This document shows, in pieces, positions 45,334 to 54,213 of a DNA stretch of 64,000 nt. The stretch is from Paenibacillus sp. FSL H8-0332 (GTDB taxonomy: Bacteria; Bacillota; Bacilli; Paenibacillales; Paenibacillaceae): NCBI RefSeq assembly GCF_037963835.1, contig NZ_CP150145.1, positions 1,240,001-1,304,000 on the forward strand, given 5' to 3'. A program made the translations under genes and the position numbers. Below the pieces are notes generated by a model that worked only from the letters and a program-made list of their open reading frames with translations, had not been told where the DNA came from and did no database searches. Within the stretch, counting starts at the first letter, position 1, and every line of letters begins with the position of its first letter.

Positions 45334-46215
45334 TTAGTCAAAAAAGAGCTGCCGGTAGGTCAGGCTCTCGCCCCCGCTGCGGAAATCGCCCGGTGTCAGT
45401 CCGGTCAGGCTGCGGAAGGCCTTGATAAAGTAGCTTCCGCTGGAATAGCCGATCTGCTGTGCAATAGCTTCAATGCTTAAGCTCGTCCCCCGGAGCAGTT
45501 CCATCGCCTTCTCCGTTCGGACCCGGGTCAGATAAGCGCCGGGCGTATGGCCGGTGCTGGCCGAGAAGCGGCGGATGAGATGATACTTGGACAGGGAGAC
45601 ATGCTCCGACAGCTGGTCGATGCTGATCATCTGTGAGTAATGCTGTTCGATGAATTCGGCAGCGCGCCTGATATTCTCTGACCAGTTGTCCCTGTCACGC
45701 AACGTAGCTGCCTGCATTCGGGTCAATTCGGTCATGAATTGATAGACGCTGGACGAGGCGATCAGCGGATCGGAGATTCTTCCTGCTCCGGCGTCCATTA
45801 CAATCATCCGCGCCAGCCGGACGGGGGCACAATCTGCGGGTAACCAGGGCACCTCGCCCGCTTCGCGCAGGAATCTGCGCCAGTGGGGCAGGATTAGGCT
45901 TGGGCGCAGCAGCAGGAACAGGAACTCCCAGGGCTCTGCCGCATCCGGCGGATAGTAATACCGGTGAGGTCCCGGGATTTCCGCCAGCAGAGCCTGTCCG
46001 GCCCGGACCCGGTAGGTCCGGTTCTCTGACTCGAACACGCCTTCACCGGAGAGCGTATACTGGAACAGCAGCAGCGGGCCGTCGCTGCGCTCCATGCCGT
46101 CCCAGCGGTAAGCGGGATCGGAGACGGAATCATAACCGGCTGCGAACAATACGCACAGCTGCAGCTCCTTATCTTCGGCAAAGCGAAAGCCGTAAGTCCC
46201 TCTGGGGATGTCCAT
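45334..46215 (-). CDS. AraC-family regulator
   Basis: The 293-aa protein has an N-terminal cupin-like ligand domain (RVRAGQALLAEIPGPHRYYYP) and a C-terminal AraC DNA-binding domain (ISIDQLSEHVSLSKYHLIRRF and SIEAIAQQIGYSSGSYFIKAF). AAAGGAGG lies before the ATG. It precedes the alpha-galactosidase gene and is divergent from the esterase gene, and may control both. Confidence 0.9.
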   Translation of the reverse strand: MDIPRGTYGFRFAEDKELQLCVLFAAGYDSVSDPAYRWDGMERSDGPLLLFQYTLSGEGVFESENRTYRVRAGQALLAEIPGPHRYYYPPDAAEPWEFLFLLLRPSLILPHWRRFLREAGEVPWLPADCAPVRLARMIVMDAGAGRISDPLIASSSVYQFMTELTRMQAATLRDRDNWSENIRRAAEFIEQHYSQMISIDQLSEHVSLSKYHLIRRFSASTGHTPGAYLTRVRTEKAMELLRGTSLSIEAIAQQIGYSSGSYFIKAFRSLTGLTPGDFRSGGESLTYRQLFFD

Positions 46216-46351
46216 GGATATCCTCCTTTTTTCAAAATATAGAATTTATATGTTTCCGCTTGACAAGTACTTAATATCTTAACATATCATTGAAAATATA
46301 AAGCGCCTTTGCTACTGTTACGAATAGAAACGATAGAAGGAAGGTTATGGA

Positions 46352-47419
46352 ATGTCCCAGATGAAAACGTACCAACCGGCAGCTAATCATGTCAGACTGA
46401 TCGGACGGACCCACTGGATGGGGGAGGTGCTGTGGCTGGCTCTTTCGGGGAGCGGGGTGGAATTCTCATTTTACGGCCGGGCGGCCCGGATCACTCTGCA
46501 AGGCGATGATATCGCTGCAACCGGCAACAATCTGGCCCGGATTGGAATCAGTGTTAACGGCCAGCAGGTGATAGACGATCAGGTGGATCAGCTACGCAAA
46601 ACGTATACAGTGTTCGAAAGCGACACCGAGCAAGAGATTACTGTAAGAATTACGAAGCTGTCTGAAGCAGCCATATCAACGGTTGGCATTGCAGAGATCG
46701 CGGTGCAGGCTGAGGAAGGGATTAAGCCGGCTCCATCTGCGCAGCATACGATCGAATTCATCGGCGATTCCATTACCTGCGGGTATGGCGTGGATGATGA
46801 AGAGGCACTGCATACCTTTTCTACGGCTACAGAAGATGTAACGAAGGCTTATGCCTACCTGAGCGCAGAACATCTTGGTGCGGATTACAGTATGGTGTGT
46901 TACAGCGGCTACGGCATTATTACCGGCTATACAGAAAATGATCAGAAGCTGACCACGCATCTTCTGCCGGATTACTACGAGAAGGTAGGTAAGTCTGAAG
47001 GGAGGTTCGGCGGCAGTCTGCTGCCTCAGGAGATAGCTTGGGATTTCAGCAGATTCACGCCGGAGCTGATCGTCATTAATCTGGGGACCAACGACGATTC
47101 TTACACCAAGGATGACCCCGCCAAGCAGGCGGATTATGCAGAGAACTATGTCGCTTTTCTACAAATGGTCAGACGGAATAATCCCGATTCGGCCATACTA
47201 TGTACGCTCGGGATCATGGGGGACAGGCTGTATCCTGTCCTGGAGCAGACGGTGGACCGCTATGCCCGGGAAACCGGCGACAGCAGGATCTCAGTGATGA
47301 AATTCGAGGTGCAGCGCGAAGAGGACGGCTACGCCGTTGACTTCCACCCTTCCCGGGTGACCCACCGCAAAGCAGCAGACAGACTGACGTCCGAAATCCG
47401 GAAGCTGATGAAGTGGTGA
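46352..47419 (+). CDS. CE2-type SGNH carbohydrate esterase
   Basis: The 355-aa protein has an N-terminal jelly-roll domain (about 10-125) and an SGNH esterase domain with block I FIGDSITCGYG (nucleophile Ser), a Gly in YSGYGI, block III NLGTNDDSY and block V DFHPS with His. The layout is that of CE2 acetyl esterases that deacetylate xylan or mannan. There is no signal peptide, so it would act on imported oligosaccharides. Divergent from the AraC regulator; GAAGGAAGG precedes the ATG. Confidence 0.88.
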   Translation: MSQMKTYQPAANHVRLIGRTHWMGEVLWLALSGSGVEFSFYGRAARITLQGDDIAATGNNLARIGISVNGQQVIDDQVDQLRKTYTVFESDTEQEITVRITKLSEAAISTVGIAEIAVQAEEGIKPAPSAQHTIEFIGDSITCGYGVDDEEALHTFSTATEDVTKAYAYLSAEHLGADYSMVCYSGYGIITGYTENDQKLTTHLLPDYYEKVGKSEGRFGGSLLPQEIAWDFSRFTPELIVINLGTNDDSYTKDDPAKQADYAENYVAFLQMVRRNNPDSAILCTLGIMGDRLYPVLEQTVDRYARETGDSRISVMKFEVQREEDGYAVDFHPSRVTHRKAADRLTSEIRKLMKW

Positions 47420-47830
47420 GCTGGCGGAGTATGGCTGGTGAGTAGGTAAGCGGCTGGTTGGCACGGAAAGCAGGCTGACTGGCTGGGAGCTGAAATGAAA
47501 GGGGAAATCCCTTTGGATCGACTGGAAGTGGGCTGGCTAGTGAAGAAATGGAGCGGGTAGTCCAGTGGTGATTGCACTATGTGCAATAGAAATTCATAAA
47601 ACACCTCTAAAAACAGTCTCTATTGTATTTAGTACAGTAGAATGCTGGAGAGAAGCTCAATATGGGCAAAATCTCTAAATTCTGCTGTACATAATACAGT
47701 AGAATGGCTAGAAAGGTAGTTTTATAGCTAAATCTAATGTATAAAGTACAATAGGCGCATACTTAAGGGTGATACTCCGCCCGCGCTCATCACAACCCCG
47801 CCGATTCCCCGCCCGTCGCCCGCGTCTAAC
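47420..47830. other. 411-base intergenic region with repeated GCTGG motifs and a palindrome array
   Basis: The first 120 bases are G-rich with many GGCTGG repeats and no credible gene. The next 180 bases carry the four-unit palindrome array described separately. The last 80 bases are C-rich and include the 3' side of the convergent helicase gene. No good terminator is seen. Confidence 0.55.
47572..47751. repeat. array of four 15-bp imperfect palindromes
   Basis: TTGCACTATGTGCAA (47572-47586), TTGTATTTAGTACAG (47623-47637), CTGTACATAATACAG (47685-47699) and ATGTATAAAGTACAA (47737-47751) share the shape YTGYAY..T.RTRCAR and each is followed by TAGA or TAGG. Start-to-start distances are 51, 62 and 52 bases. 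They lie between convergent genes, so a role as ordinary promoter operators is not obvious. Confidence 0.65.
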
Positions 47831-49756
47831 TCAACCCCGATGAATCCCCTTCTCACGTACAAACTTCTCCAGCACCCCAAACTCCTCCGTCACCTTGGTG
47901 AACGGCAGGGCGGCAAGGACTTGTTCCCGGTACGGGTTGCGGGCTCCGGCCGACAGGCGGGAATCCAGGATGCTGAGTACACCGAGGTCTGTCTCGCTGC
48001 GGATCAGGCGCCCGGTGCCTTGCCGCAGGCGGAGCAGCATGTCCGGTACGTAGACCTCCATGAGCGGATTCGCCGCCTGCGCAGCCTTGTATTCGTAGAC
48101 GGGATCGGCCGGAACCGGGAACGGCAGCCGGAAGACGATCAGATGCGACAGGTCCGCCCCTTCGATATTCACGCCTTCCCAGAACACACCGGTACTCAGC
48201 AGCACGCCCTTGCTCGCCCGGAATTCAGTGATTACCCCGTCCTGGGATGAGCCTTCCCGCTGCATATGCAGCGCCCACTTCAGCTTCTCTGCGCTCAGCT
48301 TTTTGTGAATGTACTTCATATCCTCTTTGGCCGAAAAAAGCACCAGGGTCCGCCCGTCCGTTACATTGCATAGCCGCAGCAGCTCCTTATATGCCGCTTC
48401 CAGATAAGCTTCCCGGTTGTTGTGGTTATAGTAAGGGACGTCCTTGGCAATATACATCATCGTATGGTTGTCATAATCGAACGGTGAAGCCTGACGCTCC
48501 ATATACTCTCCTCCGTAGCCCAGCGACCGGGTCAGATAAGCGTATTGTTCCTCCAGCGTATCGCCGGACTGGCTGAGGGTTGCGGAGGTCAGGATGACAG
48601 AGCTTTTCCCGCTAAATAGACTATATTTCAGGAATTGGCTGATCCCCTTAGGACAGATACTGACGGTAGCTTCTCCCCGGGGCTGGCTTGCCCAGAGCAA
48701 ATAGTTGTCTTCCGTCCCGGCTAGCACCTGAAAGAGGTCAATCATTCCGTTAACCGCTTCGAAGGTATTATCGATCTCCCGCTCATGCCGGGAAGTCAGG
48801 ACCGAGAGACTAAGGCGGAACTCTTGCAGAATTTGCACGGCCTGCTCTAGCGGGACTCCCCCAATCTCCGATACTTTAATCCGGTCAGTGTCCTGCTTGG
48901 CGGTGTGCAGCAGGTCTGCTTCTATCTGTCTGAACAGCTCTTTGGCACAGCGCCGGACGAACTGGCAGGACTTCATCAGGCTGCGGTCCGCCGACTGCTT
49001 GAACAGAAGCTGCATGGCATCCTCCAGCACCCGGGAGATCTGCCGGAAGGTGAATTCAAGAGTCTGGGCATCCCTGACCTTGGCTTCCAGATTATGCGCT
49101 TCATCTATAATGATCAGCGCAGGCCGCTCGGTGATCAGGCCTTTGGTCCCTTCCTTTTTCTTGATCAGGTCTCGGATCAGCAGGTCCTGGTTCACGATGA
49201 TGATATCCATCTCGCCCGGGCCGGCATTGATCTTGGCCCGCATGTCGTAGAAGGCGCAGGTATGCTTGTAGTGGCAGTGCTCGAACTTGCAATCCGTCAC
49301 ACACACGTTAGACCATAAGGCGTCACTGACCCCGCCCTTCAGATCTGCCCGTTCGTTGATTTCTGCATTCAGGATACCCTCTGCGAGTACAGTGAGCGGG
49401 GAGCCGGGCTCTCCGGACGGGAACAGGTCCGCTGCCCGGTACCGGCAGGCATATTGCCCCATGCCCTTGCCGACTACAGAGCGGACCATCGAGAAGCCTA
49501 GCCGGCTGCCGATGAACCGCAGATCCTTATGGATCTGTTCGGAGAGCTGGATGGACGAAGTGGCGATAATGACCGGCCGCCGGGAGAGCTGGTTGATGAG
49601 CAGGCCGGGAATCAGGTAGGCGAAGGATTTGCCGATACCGACTCCGGCTTCAATCATTGCATTTCGGCCATGGATATAAGCGTCGGCAATATCCAGCGAC
49701 ATATCCTGCTGGCCTAGCCGTTCTGTGAGACCAAGCCGTTTGAACCGGTCATACAT
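47831..49756 (-). CDS. DinG/XPD-type ATP-dependent DNA helicase
   Basis: The 641-aa helicase has motif I GVGIGKSF, motif II DEAH (IIIDEAHN), motif III TSATLS, and motifs V/VI WEGVNIEG and RQGTGRLIR. Four cysteines (GQYACRY, then CVTDC, CHY and TCAFY) fit the iron-sulfur cluster site of XPD/DinG helicases. It is like the B. subtilis YpvA group, a probable 5'-3' DNA helicase for repair. The ATG at 49756 has no clear ribosome site; the frame stays open about 105 bases upstream (to a stop near 49865) and reads plausible protein (WLNDLYKLQKKEPAKD), but has no ATG, GTG or TTG, so the true start is uncertain. Confidence 0.9.
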   Translation of the reverse strand: MYDRFKRLGLTERLGQQDMSLDIADAYIHGRNAMIEAGVGIGKSFAYLIPGLLINQLSRRPVIIATSSIQLSEQIHKDLRFIGSRLGFSMVRSVVGKGMGQYACRYRAADLFPSGEPGSPLTVLAEGILNAEINERADLKGGVSDALWSNVCVTDCKFEHCHYKHTCAFYDMRAKINAGPGEMDIIIVNQDLLIRDLIKKKEGTKGLITERPALIIIDEAHNLEAKVRDAQTLEFTFRQISRVLEDAMQLLFKQSADRSLMKSCQFVRRCAKELFRQIEADLLHTAKQDTDRIKVSEIGGVPLEQAVQILQEFRLSLSVLTSRHEREIDNTFEAVNGMIDLFQVLAGTEDNYLLWASQPRGEATVSICPKGISQFLKYSLFSGKSSVILTSATLSQSGDTLEEQYAYLTRSLGYGGEYMERQASPFDYDNHTMMYIAKDVPYYNHNNREAYLEAAYKELLRLCNVTDGRTLVLFSAKEDMKYIHKKLSAEKLKWALHMQREGSSQDGVITEFRASKGVLLSTGVFWEGVNIEGADLSHLIVFRLPFPVPADPVYEYKAAQAANPLMEVYVPDMLLRLRQGTGRLIRSETDLGVLSILDSRLSAGARNPYREQVLAALPFTKVTEEFGVLEKFVREKGIHRG

Positions 49757-50001
49757 CCGGAAGATGGCATTGACCAGAGCAGGCTCGGCGTCTTTTGCCG
49801 GCTCCTTCTTCTGTAATTTGTAGAGATCATTTAGCCAGCTGATGACGACCGCCCCTTTTCCCTGTCAATGTTATTATTCTTGTCCTGCATGGATTACGGC
49901 AGAGGTTGTTATTATCTTAGATGGCGGGCGAACAGTCAAGGGTAATATCTATTATAATGAGGGCATAATCTGCGTACTGATCACGAAAGGAGAGATGGGA
50001 T

Positions 50002-51288
50002 ATGAGCGAACGTCTGCCTTGTCAGACCCCGGGCTGCACGGGAAGCATTCTTCCTGCAACGGCGCAGAGAACAGGCGGTATCTGTATGCCCTGCCAGCAG
50101 CGGAAGCTTGCAGAAGAGAGACAGGCTTATATTGAGCAGAACCGGAAAGAGATCAATAGATATGCAGGTGTGGAAGATCGGGTTGAAATTCTGACAATCA
50201 TGCACAGCCCGCAGAAGCCTGATCCGCTTATCCGGGAAGTGCCCTACCCCCAAACTGAGCAGGAGCTGTATCATGAGCTGACCGTGGAAGAACGGGAGCG
50301 AATGGAGAGCTACGCGGTTCAATTATTGGAAGAAGAGGAGGTTGACCAGGCTGAGACGATTCTGTTGTCCCTTGTCTGTTACACAGATACACGGCTCGGG
50401 CCGGGCCTCGAAAGCTTCCTCCGCACTGAGAATTATTATCCGGCGATTCTCTACAAGGATGCGGACGCGGTGATCCGGGACCGGCTCATCGCTCAGGTGG
50501 AGACTGATCAGGGGAACCGGAATCACCTGCTGCTGGCACTGGCCTGGATTGGTGATGAAGAAGTGGTCAGGCTGTTTGCGGCATGGCGGCAGTCCCCGCC
50601 GGCGTGGGCGTCAGCGTTATATATAGCTCCCGAGATGTATGCCCGTGAAGCGGGCTGGGAGCTTGATGCCGGAGGCGGCAAGAGGCTGCTTATATACCCG
50701 GAGTGTTATCCATTCAAAGTATATAAGGAAGAAATTGCGGAAGCTCCCCGCACTCCTGCGGCGGTGACAGCGCTCCAGACAGGGGCGGCGTCCTGTCCGT
50801 GGTGCGGAGGCGAATTGACCGTCTTATTCGATTACGATTTGCAGCATCCTTTGCTTCAATTCATGAAGCTGCCCGGCAAGCGTCTAAGGATTGCCGCCTG
50901 TATGCACTGTAATTGCTACGGCACCGTGTTCATGAACGTTGATCTGGAAGGCGGTTATTCATGGAGTCCATATAACACTGTTCCTGAATATCTGCCTGAC
51001 AATAACGGAGGGCAAGCGTCCCCCGTATGGCATGTGATGCAATTATCGGAACAGCCTGCAGGCACTTATGAAAGTGCGCATTGGACGCTTGAGGCGCCGG
51101 CATCGCAGATCGGGGGACATCCAGCCTGGATTCAGGATACGGATTATCCGGCATGTCCCTGCTGCTCGCAGACGATGACCTTTACCGCACAGATGGATAT
51201 GGAGCAGGCGGAAGACAGCGAGGGAATCTATTATGCTTTTCTATGCGGGGATTGCCTGATTACAGCGGTGAATTACCAGCAGAGCTGA
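50002..51288 (+). CDS. zinc-finger-like protein of unknown function
   Basis: The 428-aa protein has three cysteine pairs that look like zinc sites: CQTPGC with CMPC at the N terminus (residues 7-31), CPWCGG with CMHCNC in the middle, and CPCC with CGDC at the C terminus. The C-terminal part (IGGHPAWIQDTDYPACPCC then an acidic turn and EGIYYAFLCGDC) recalls DUF1963/YwqG-like proteins, some of which are immunity proteins to toxins. GAAAGGAGA precedes the ATG. I cannot assign a function. Confidence 0.7.
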   Translation: MSERLPCQTPGCTGSILPATAQRTGGICMPCQQRKLAEERQAYIEQNRKEINRYAGVEDRVEILTIMHSPQKPDPLIREVPYPQTEQELYHELTVEERERMESYAVQLLEEEEVDQAETILLSLVCYTDTRLGPGLESFLRTENYYPAILYKDADAVIRDRLIAQVETDQGNRNHLLLALAWIGDEEVVRLFAAWRQSPPAWASALYIAPEMYAREAGWELDAGGGKRLLIYPECYPFKVYKEEIAEAPRTPAAVTALQTGAASCPWCGGELTVLFDYDLQHPLLQFMKLPGKRLRIAACMHCNCYGTVFMNVDLEGGYSWSPYNTVPEYLPDNNGGQASPVWHVMQLSEQPAGTYESAHWTLEAPASQIGGHPAWIQDTDYPACPCCSQTMTFTAQMDMEQAEDSEGIYYAFLCGDCLITAVNYQQS

Positions 51289-51365
51289 GCCGCTTTTGTC
51301 ACAGATAAGTTACGGGCAAAGTGCTACCATGGAATGAAAAACAAACTGGCTGCGGGAGCTGCTAT

Positions 51366-52799
51366 ATGAGTTGTTTCTCAGTTCATCAGATGATGCATTA
51401 TTCACTGTATTCTTTTGCCGAGCACAGCCCGGACCCGATGTACATTCTGGGTATGGACAACAAGGTGAGCTACGCCAATTCCAGCTTCGTTGAGCTGTAC
51501 GGCTGGACAACGGAGGAATTGAACCTCCATGATTTCCCCCATGTTCCGCGGGAGCTTAGGGACGAGCTGAATCAGATGTATATCTTCATCAATCAGGGAA
51601 AGCGTCTGTTTGTCCTCGATACCTTCCGGATTAAGCGGGACGGGGAGTTGATCAGTGTCAAAATAACGATATCCCCAGTAAAAGATCTGGAAGGATGCAT
51701 TACGGCTTATGTATGTGCATTAAGGGATGTAACGGAGATCAAGTTCTCAGAGCTGAAATATTATAAGCTATTTAATGAGGCGAATGATCCTATTTTCATT
51801 TATGAACAGGATGAGGAGGGCAAGCCCTCGAAGTTCCTGGATGTGAACGAAGCTGGCTGCCGTATGCTGGGCTATACACGTCACGAGCTGCTGGACAAGA
51901 CCCCCCGTACTGTTACCGCAGAAGCACTGGTGAGAGAGGTGGATAAGACGTTCGGGTCCATTCTCAGCGGAGAAGGAAGGTTCGTCGAATGGGTTCAGGT
52001 CACGAAGGACGGAAGGGAAATACCGGTGGAGATCAGTGCGAAGCCGTTCAGGCTGAATGGCCGCCAGATGATAATCTCGATTACCCGCGACATGACTGAA
52101 CGAAAAAAAACAGAAGAGTTCCTGAGATACAACGAGAGTCTGTCTATGATCGGTGAGCTGTCTGCAGGCATCGCCCATGAAATCCGTAATCCGCTGACCA
52201 GCATCCGCGGGTTCGTCCAGCTGTTGTATTCCCGCTCTAAGATGAACAGGGAGCTGCACGAGATCATCCTGTCAGAGGTGGACCGGATCAATTCAATAAT
52301 TGGTGAACTGTTGCTGCTGGGCAAGGAAATGCCGTCCGAACTGGCAGACTGTAATCTGGCCGGGCTGCTCGGACAGGTAGTTGTGCTGCTGAATGCCCAG
52401 GCGCATATGACAGACAACGAGATTGTAATGCACTCGGATCTCGACAGCCTGCTCATTCGGTGCGCAGTTAACAAGCTGAAGCAGGTTTTTATCAATGTGC
52501 TGAAAAATGCGATAGAAGCAAGCCCGCACGGAGCAGAAATTACCCTGGAGCTGAAGCTTGAGGAGAATGCAGCCATTATTCGCATCATCGACACCGGGCC
52601 GGGCATACCGGCAGAGCTTCTGCACCAGATCGGTGCTCCGTTCTTCACGACCAAATCGGGAGGGAATGGACTAGGTGTTATGATTAGTAAGAAAATTATC
52701 CATAATCATAAGGGGACTCTCCAGTTCAAGAGTAACCAGCCGGTGGGAACAATAGTTGAGATTACGCTGCCTTTGCTTCATGAATTACAACATACATAA
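51366..52799 (+). CDS. PAS-domain sensor histidine kinase (sporulation-kinase type)
   Basis: The 477-aa soluble kinase has two PAS domains (about 15-120 and 130-250), then HisKA with phospho-acceptor His271 in AHEIRNPLTSIRGFVQLL, and HATPase boxes NVLKNAIEAS, DTGPGIP and GNGLGVM. No membrane segment. The His region and sequence order resemble KinA/KinE-type kinases that feed the Spo0 phosphorelay. The ATG at 51366 follows GGGAG; an upstream GTG start at 51321 is less good. A terminator follows. Confidence 0.9.
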   Translation: MSCFSVHQMMHYSLYSFAEHSPDPMYILGMDNKVSYANSSFVELYGWTTEELNLHDFPHVPRELRDELNQMYIFINQGKRLFVLDTFRIKRDGELISVKITISPVKDLEGCITAYVCALRDVTEIKFSELKYYKLFNEANDPIFIYEQDEEGKPSKFLDVNEAGCRMLGYTRHELLDKTPRTVTAEALVREVDKTFGSILSGEGRFVEWVQVTKDGREIPVEISAKPFRLNGRQMIISITRDMTERKKTEEFLRYNESLSMIGELSAGIAHEIRNPLTSIRGFVQLLYSRSKMNRELHEIILSEVDRINSIIGELLLLGKEMPSELADCNLAGLLGQVVVLLNAQAHMTDNEIVMHSDLDSLLIRCAVNKLKQVFINVLKNAIEASPHGAEITLELKLEENAAIIRIIDTGPGIPAELLHQIGAPFFTTKSGGNGLGVMISKKIIHNHKGTLQFKSNQPVGTIVEITLPLLHELQHT

Positions 52800-52813
52800 G
52801 CGTTATCCGAACG

Positions 52814-52849
52814 GAGCAGTGAGGTCAGACCAGACCCCGCTGCTCTTTT
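52814..52849 (+). terminator. intrinsic terminator after the PAS kinase gene
   Basis: GAGCAG (52814-52819) and CTGCTC (52840-52845) close an outer stem around pairing GGTC/GACC, followed by TTTTG. Confidence 0.7.
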
Positions 52850-52977
52850 GATTATCTGCGCTCAGGGGAAGTTCGCTATAAGAATGACCGGGTTTCGGGA
52901 TTTGAAATTTTGGGTATATAAGCTATATTTTCGAAATATAAACGTAAGCAAGCCACAGGTTGGAAAGTGAGGTCCTC

Positions 52978-54192
52978 ATGGATTATCCAATCAACATCCT
53001 GCTCGTAGACGATCATCCCGAAAACCTGCTTGCCATTGAGGCCGTGCTTAGCGGAGAGTCTTACCGGTTATTTCGGGCCTATTCCGGGATTGAGGCTTTG
53101 CGCTGTTTGCTGGAAGAGGAATTTGCGGTCATTGTAATGGATGTGCAAATGCCGGGAATGGACGGGCTGGAGACGGCCCGCCTCATCCGCACGCGGGAGA
53201 AGAACAATTTCGTGCCGATTATTTTCATGACCGCTAACAGCACTACCATGGAGGATATCTTCGCTGGCTATTCCGTCGGCGCTATGGATTACATGACGAA
53301 GCCCCTCGTCCCACAGCTGTTCAAGTCCAAGATTGAGGGTTACGTCAGCATGTATGAAGCGAATAAGACGCTGCAGCTCCAGAGTGAGATGCTGAAGCAG
53401 CAGGCCCGGCAGCTGGAGAAGACGAATCAGGAGCTGAGGGAAGCGAAGGAAGCCGCAGAAATTGCCTCCAAGGTGAAATCGGAATTCCTGGCCATGATGA
53501 GCCATGAAATCCGCACGCCGCTGAACGGGATCATCGGAATGTCTGATCTGCTGCTGGCTTCGGATCTGCCGGAGGAATATTGTGAGATGGCGGGAATTAT
53601 CCACACGAGCAGCAATGCCCTTCTGTCGGTGATCAATCCGATCCTCGATTATTCCAAGCTTGAATCCGGCAAGCTGGAGGTGGAAGAGGCGCCGTTCTCG
53701 CTGCAAGACTGCCTGAGCGAGACGGTTGCCCTGTTCACCGCTAGGACCCGTGAGCGGAAGCTTGATATGGTGGTGATGATTGACCCCGCCGTGCCGCCCT
53801 ATCTGTCGGGAGATGTGAACCGCCTCCGCCAGGTGCTGAATAATCTGGTAGGCAACGCAGTGAAATTCACCCATGCAGGCAGTGTATACATAATGGTTAA
53901 CAAGCTGGGGGAAGCGGCGGATAAGCTTACGCTTGAATTCACAATCAGAGACACAGGAATCGGAATTCCCCCGGATAAAATCGGCGAGCTGTTCCAGCCC
54001 TTCTCCCAGCTTGACGCCTCTACCACACGCAGATTCGAAGGCACGGGGCTTGGCTTATCGATCAGCAAAGCTCTGGTGGAGCTGATGGGCGGAAGCATCC
54101 GGGTAGAGCCGTCGAATGAACCTGGGGCTACGTTTGTTTTTACAATTGTCGTTTGTGAGCATCTTGGATTGGAGAGCAAAAATACGTGCTGA
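52978..54192 (+). CDS. receiver-histidine kinase hybrid protein
   Basis: The 404-aa protein begins with a receiver domain (acidic DDH, phospho-acceptor Asp55 in [13 protein letters not shown], Lys in TKPL), a coiled coil of about 35 residues, then HisKA with His176 in [17 protein letters not shown] and HATPase motifs [19 protein letters not shown] and GTGLGLSI. So the receiver drives a kinase domain, the reverse of usual hybrids. GTGAGG lies before the ATG at 52978. It ends 21 bases before the 1902-aa hybrid kinase gene, and the two are likely partners in one operon. Confidence 0.92.
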   Translation: MDYPINILLVDDHPENLLAIEAVLSGESYRLFRAYSGIEALRCLLEEEFAVIVMDVQMPGMDGLETARLIRTREKNNFVPIIFMTANSTTMEDIFAGYSVGAMDYMTKPLVPQLFKSKIEGYVSMYEANKTLQLQSEMLKQQARQLEKTNQELREAKEAAEIASKVKSEFLAMMSHEIRTPLNGIIGMSDLLLASDLPEEYCEMAGIIHTSSNALLSVINPILDYSKLESGKLEVEEAPFSLQDCLSETVALFTARTRERKLDMVVMIDPAVPPYLSGDVNRLRQVLNNLVGNAVKFTHAGSVYIMVNKLGEAADKLTLEFTIRDTGIGIPPDKIGELFQPFSQLDASTTRRFEGTGLGLSISKALVELMGGSIRVEPSNEPGATFVFTIVVCEHLGLESKNTC

Positions 54193-54213
54193 ATAAGGGG
54201 CAGGGTTGATACT

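Noticed and set aside
47572-47751. CRISPR array
   Set aside because: Units are short imperfect palindromes with differing sequence and no cas genes are near.
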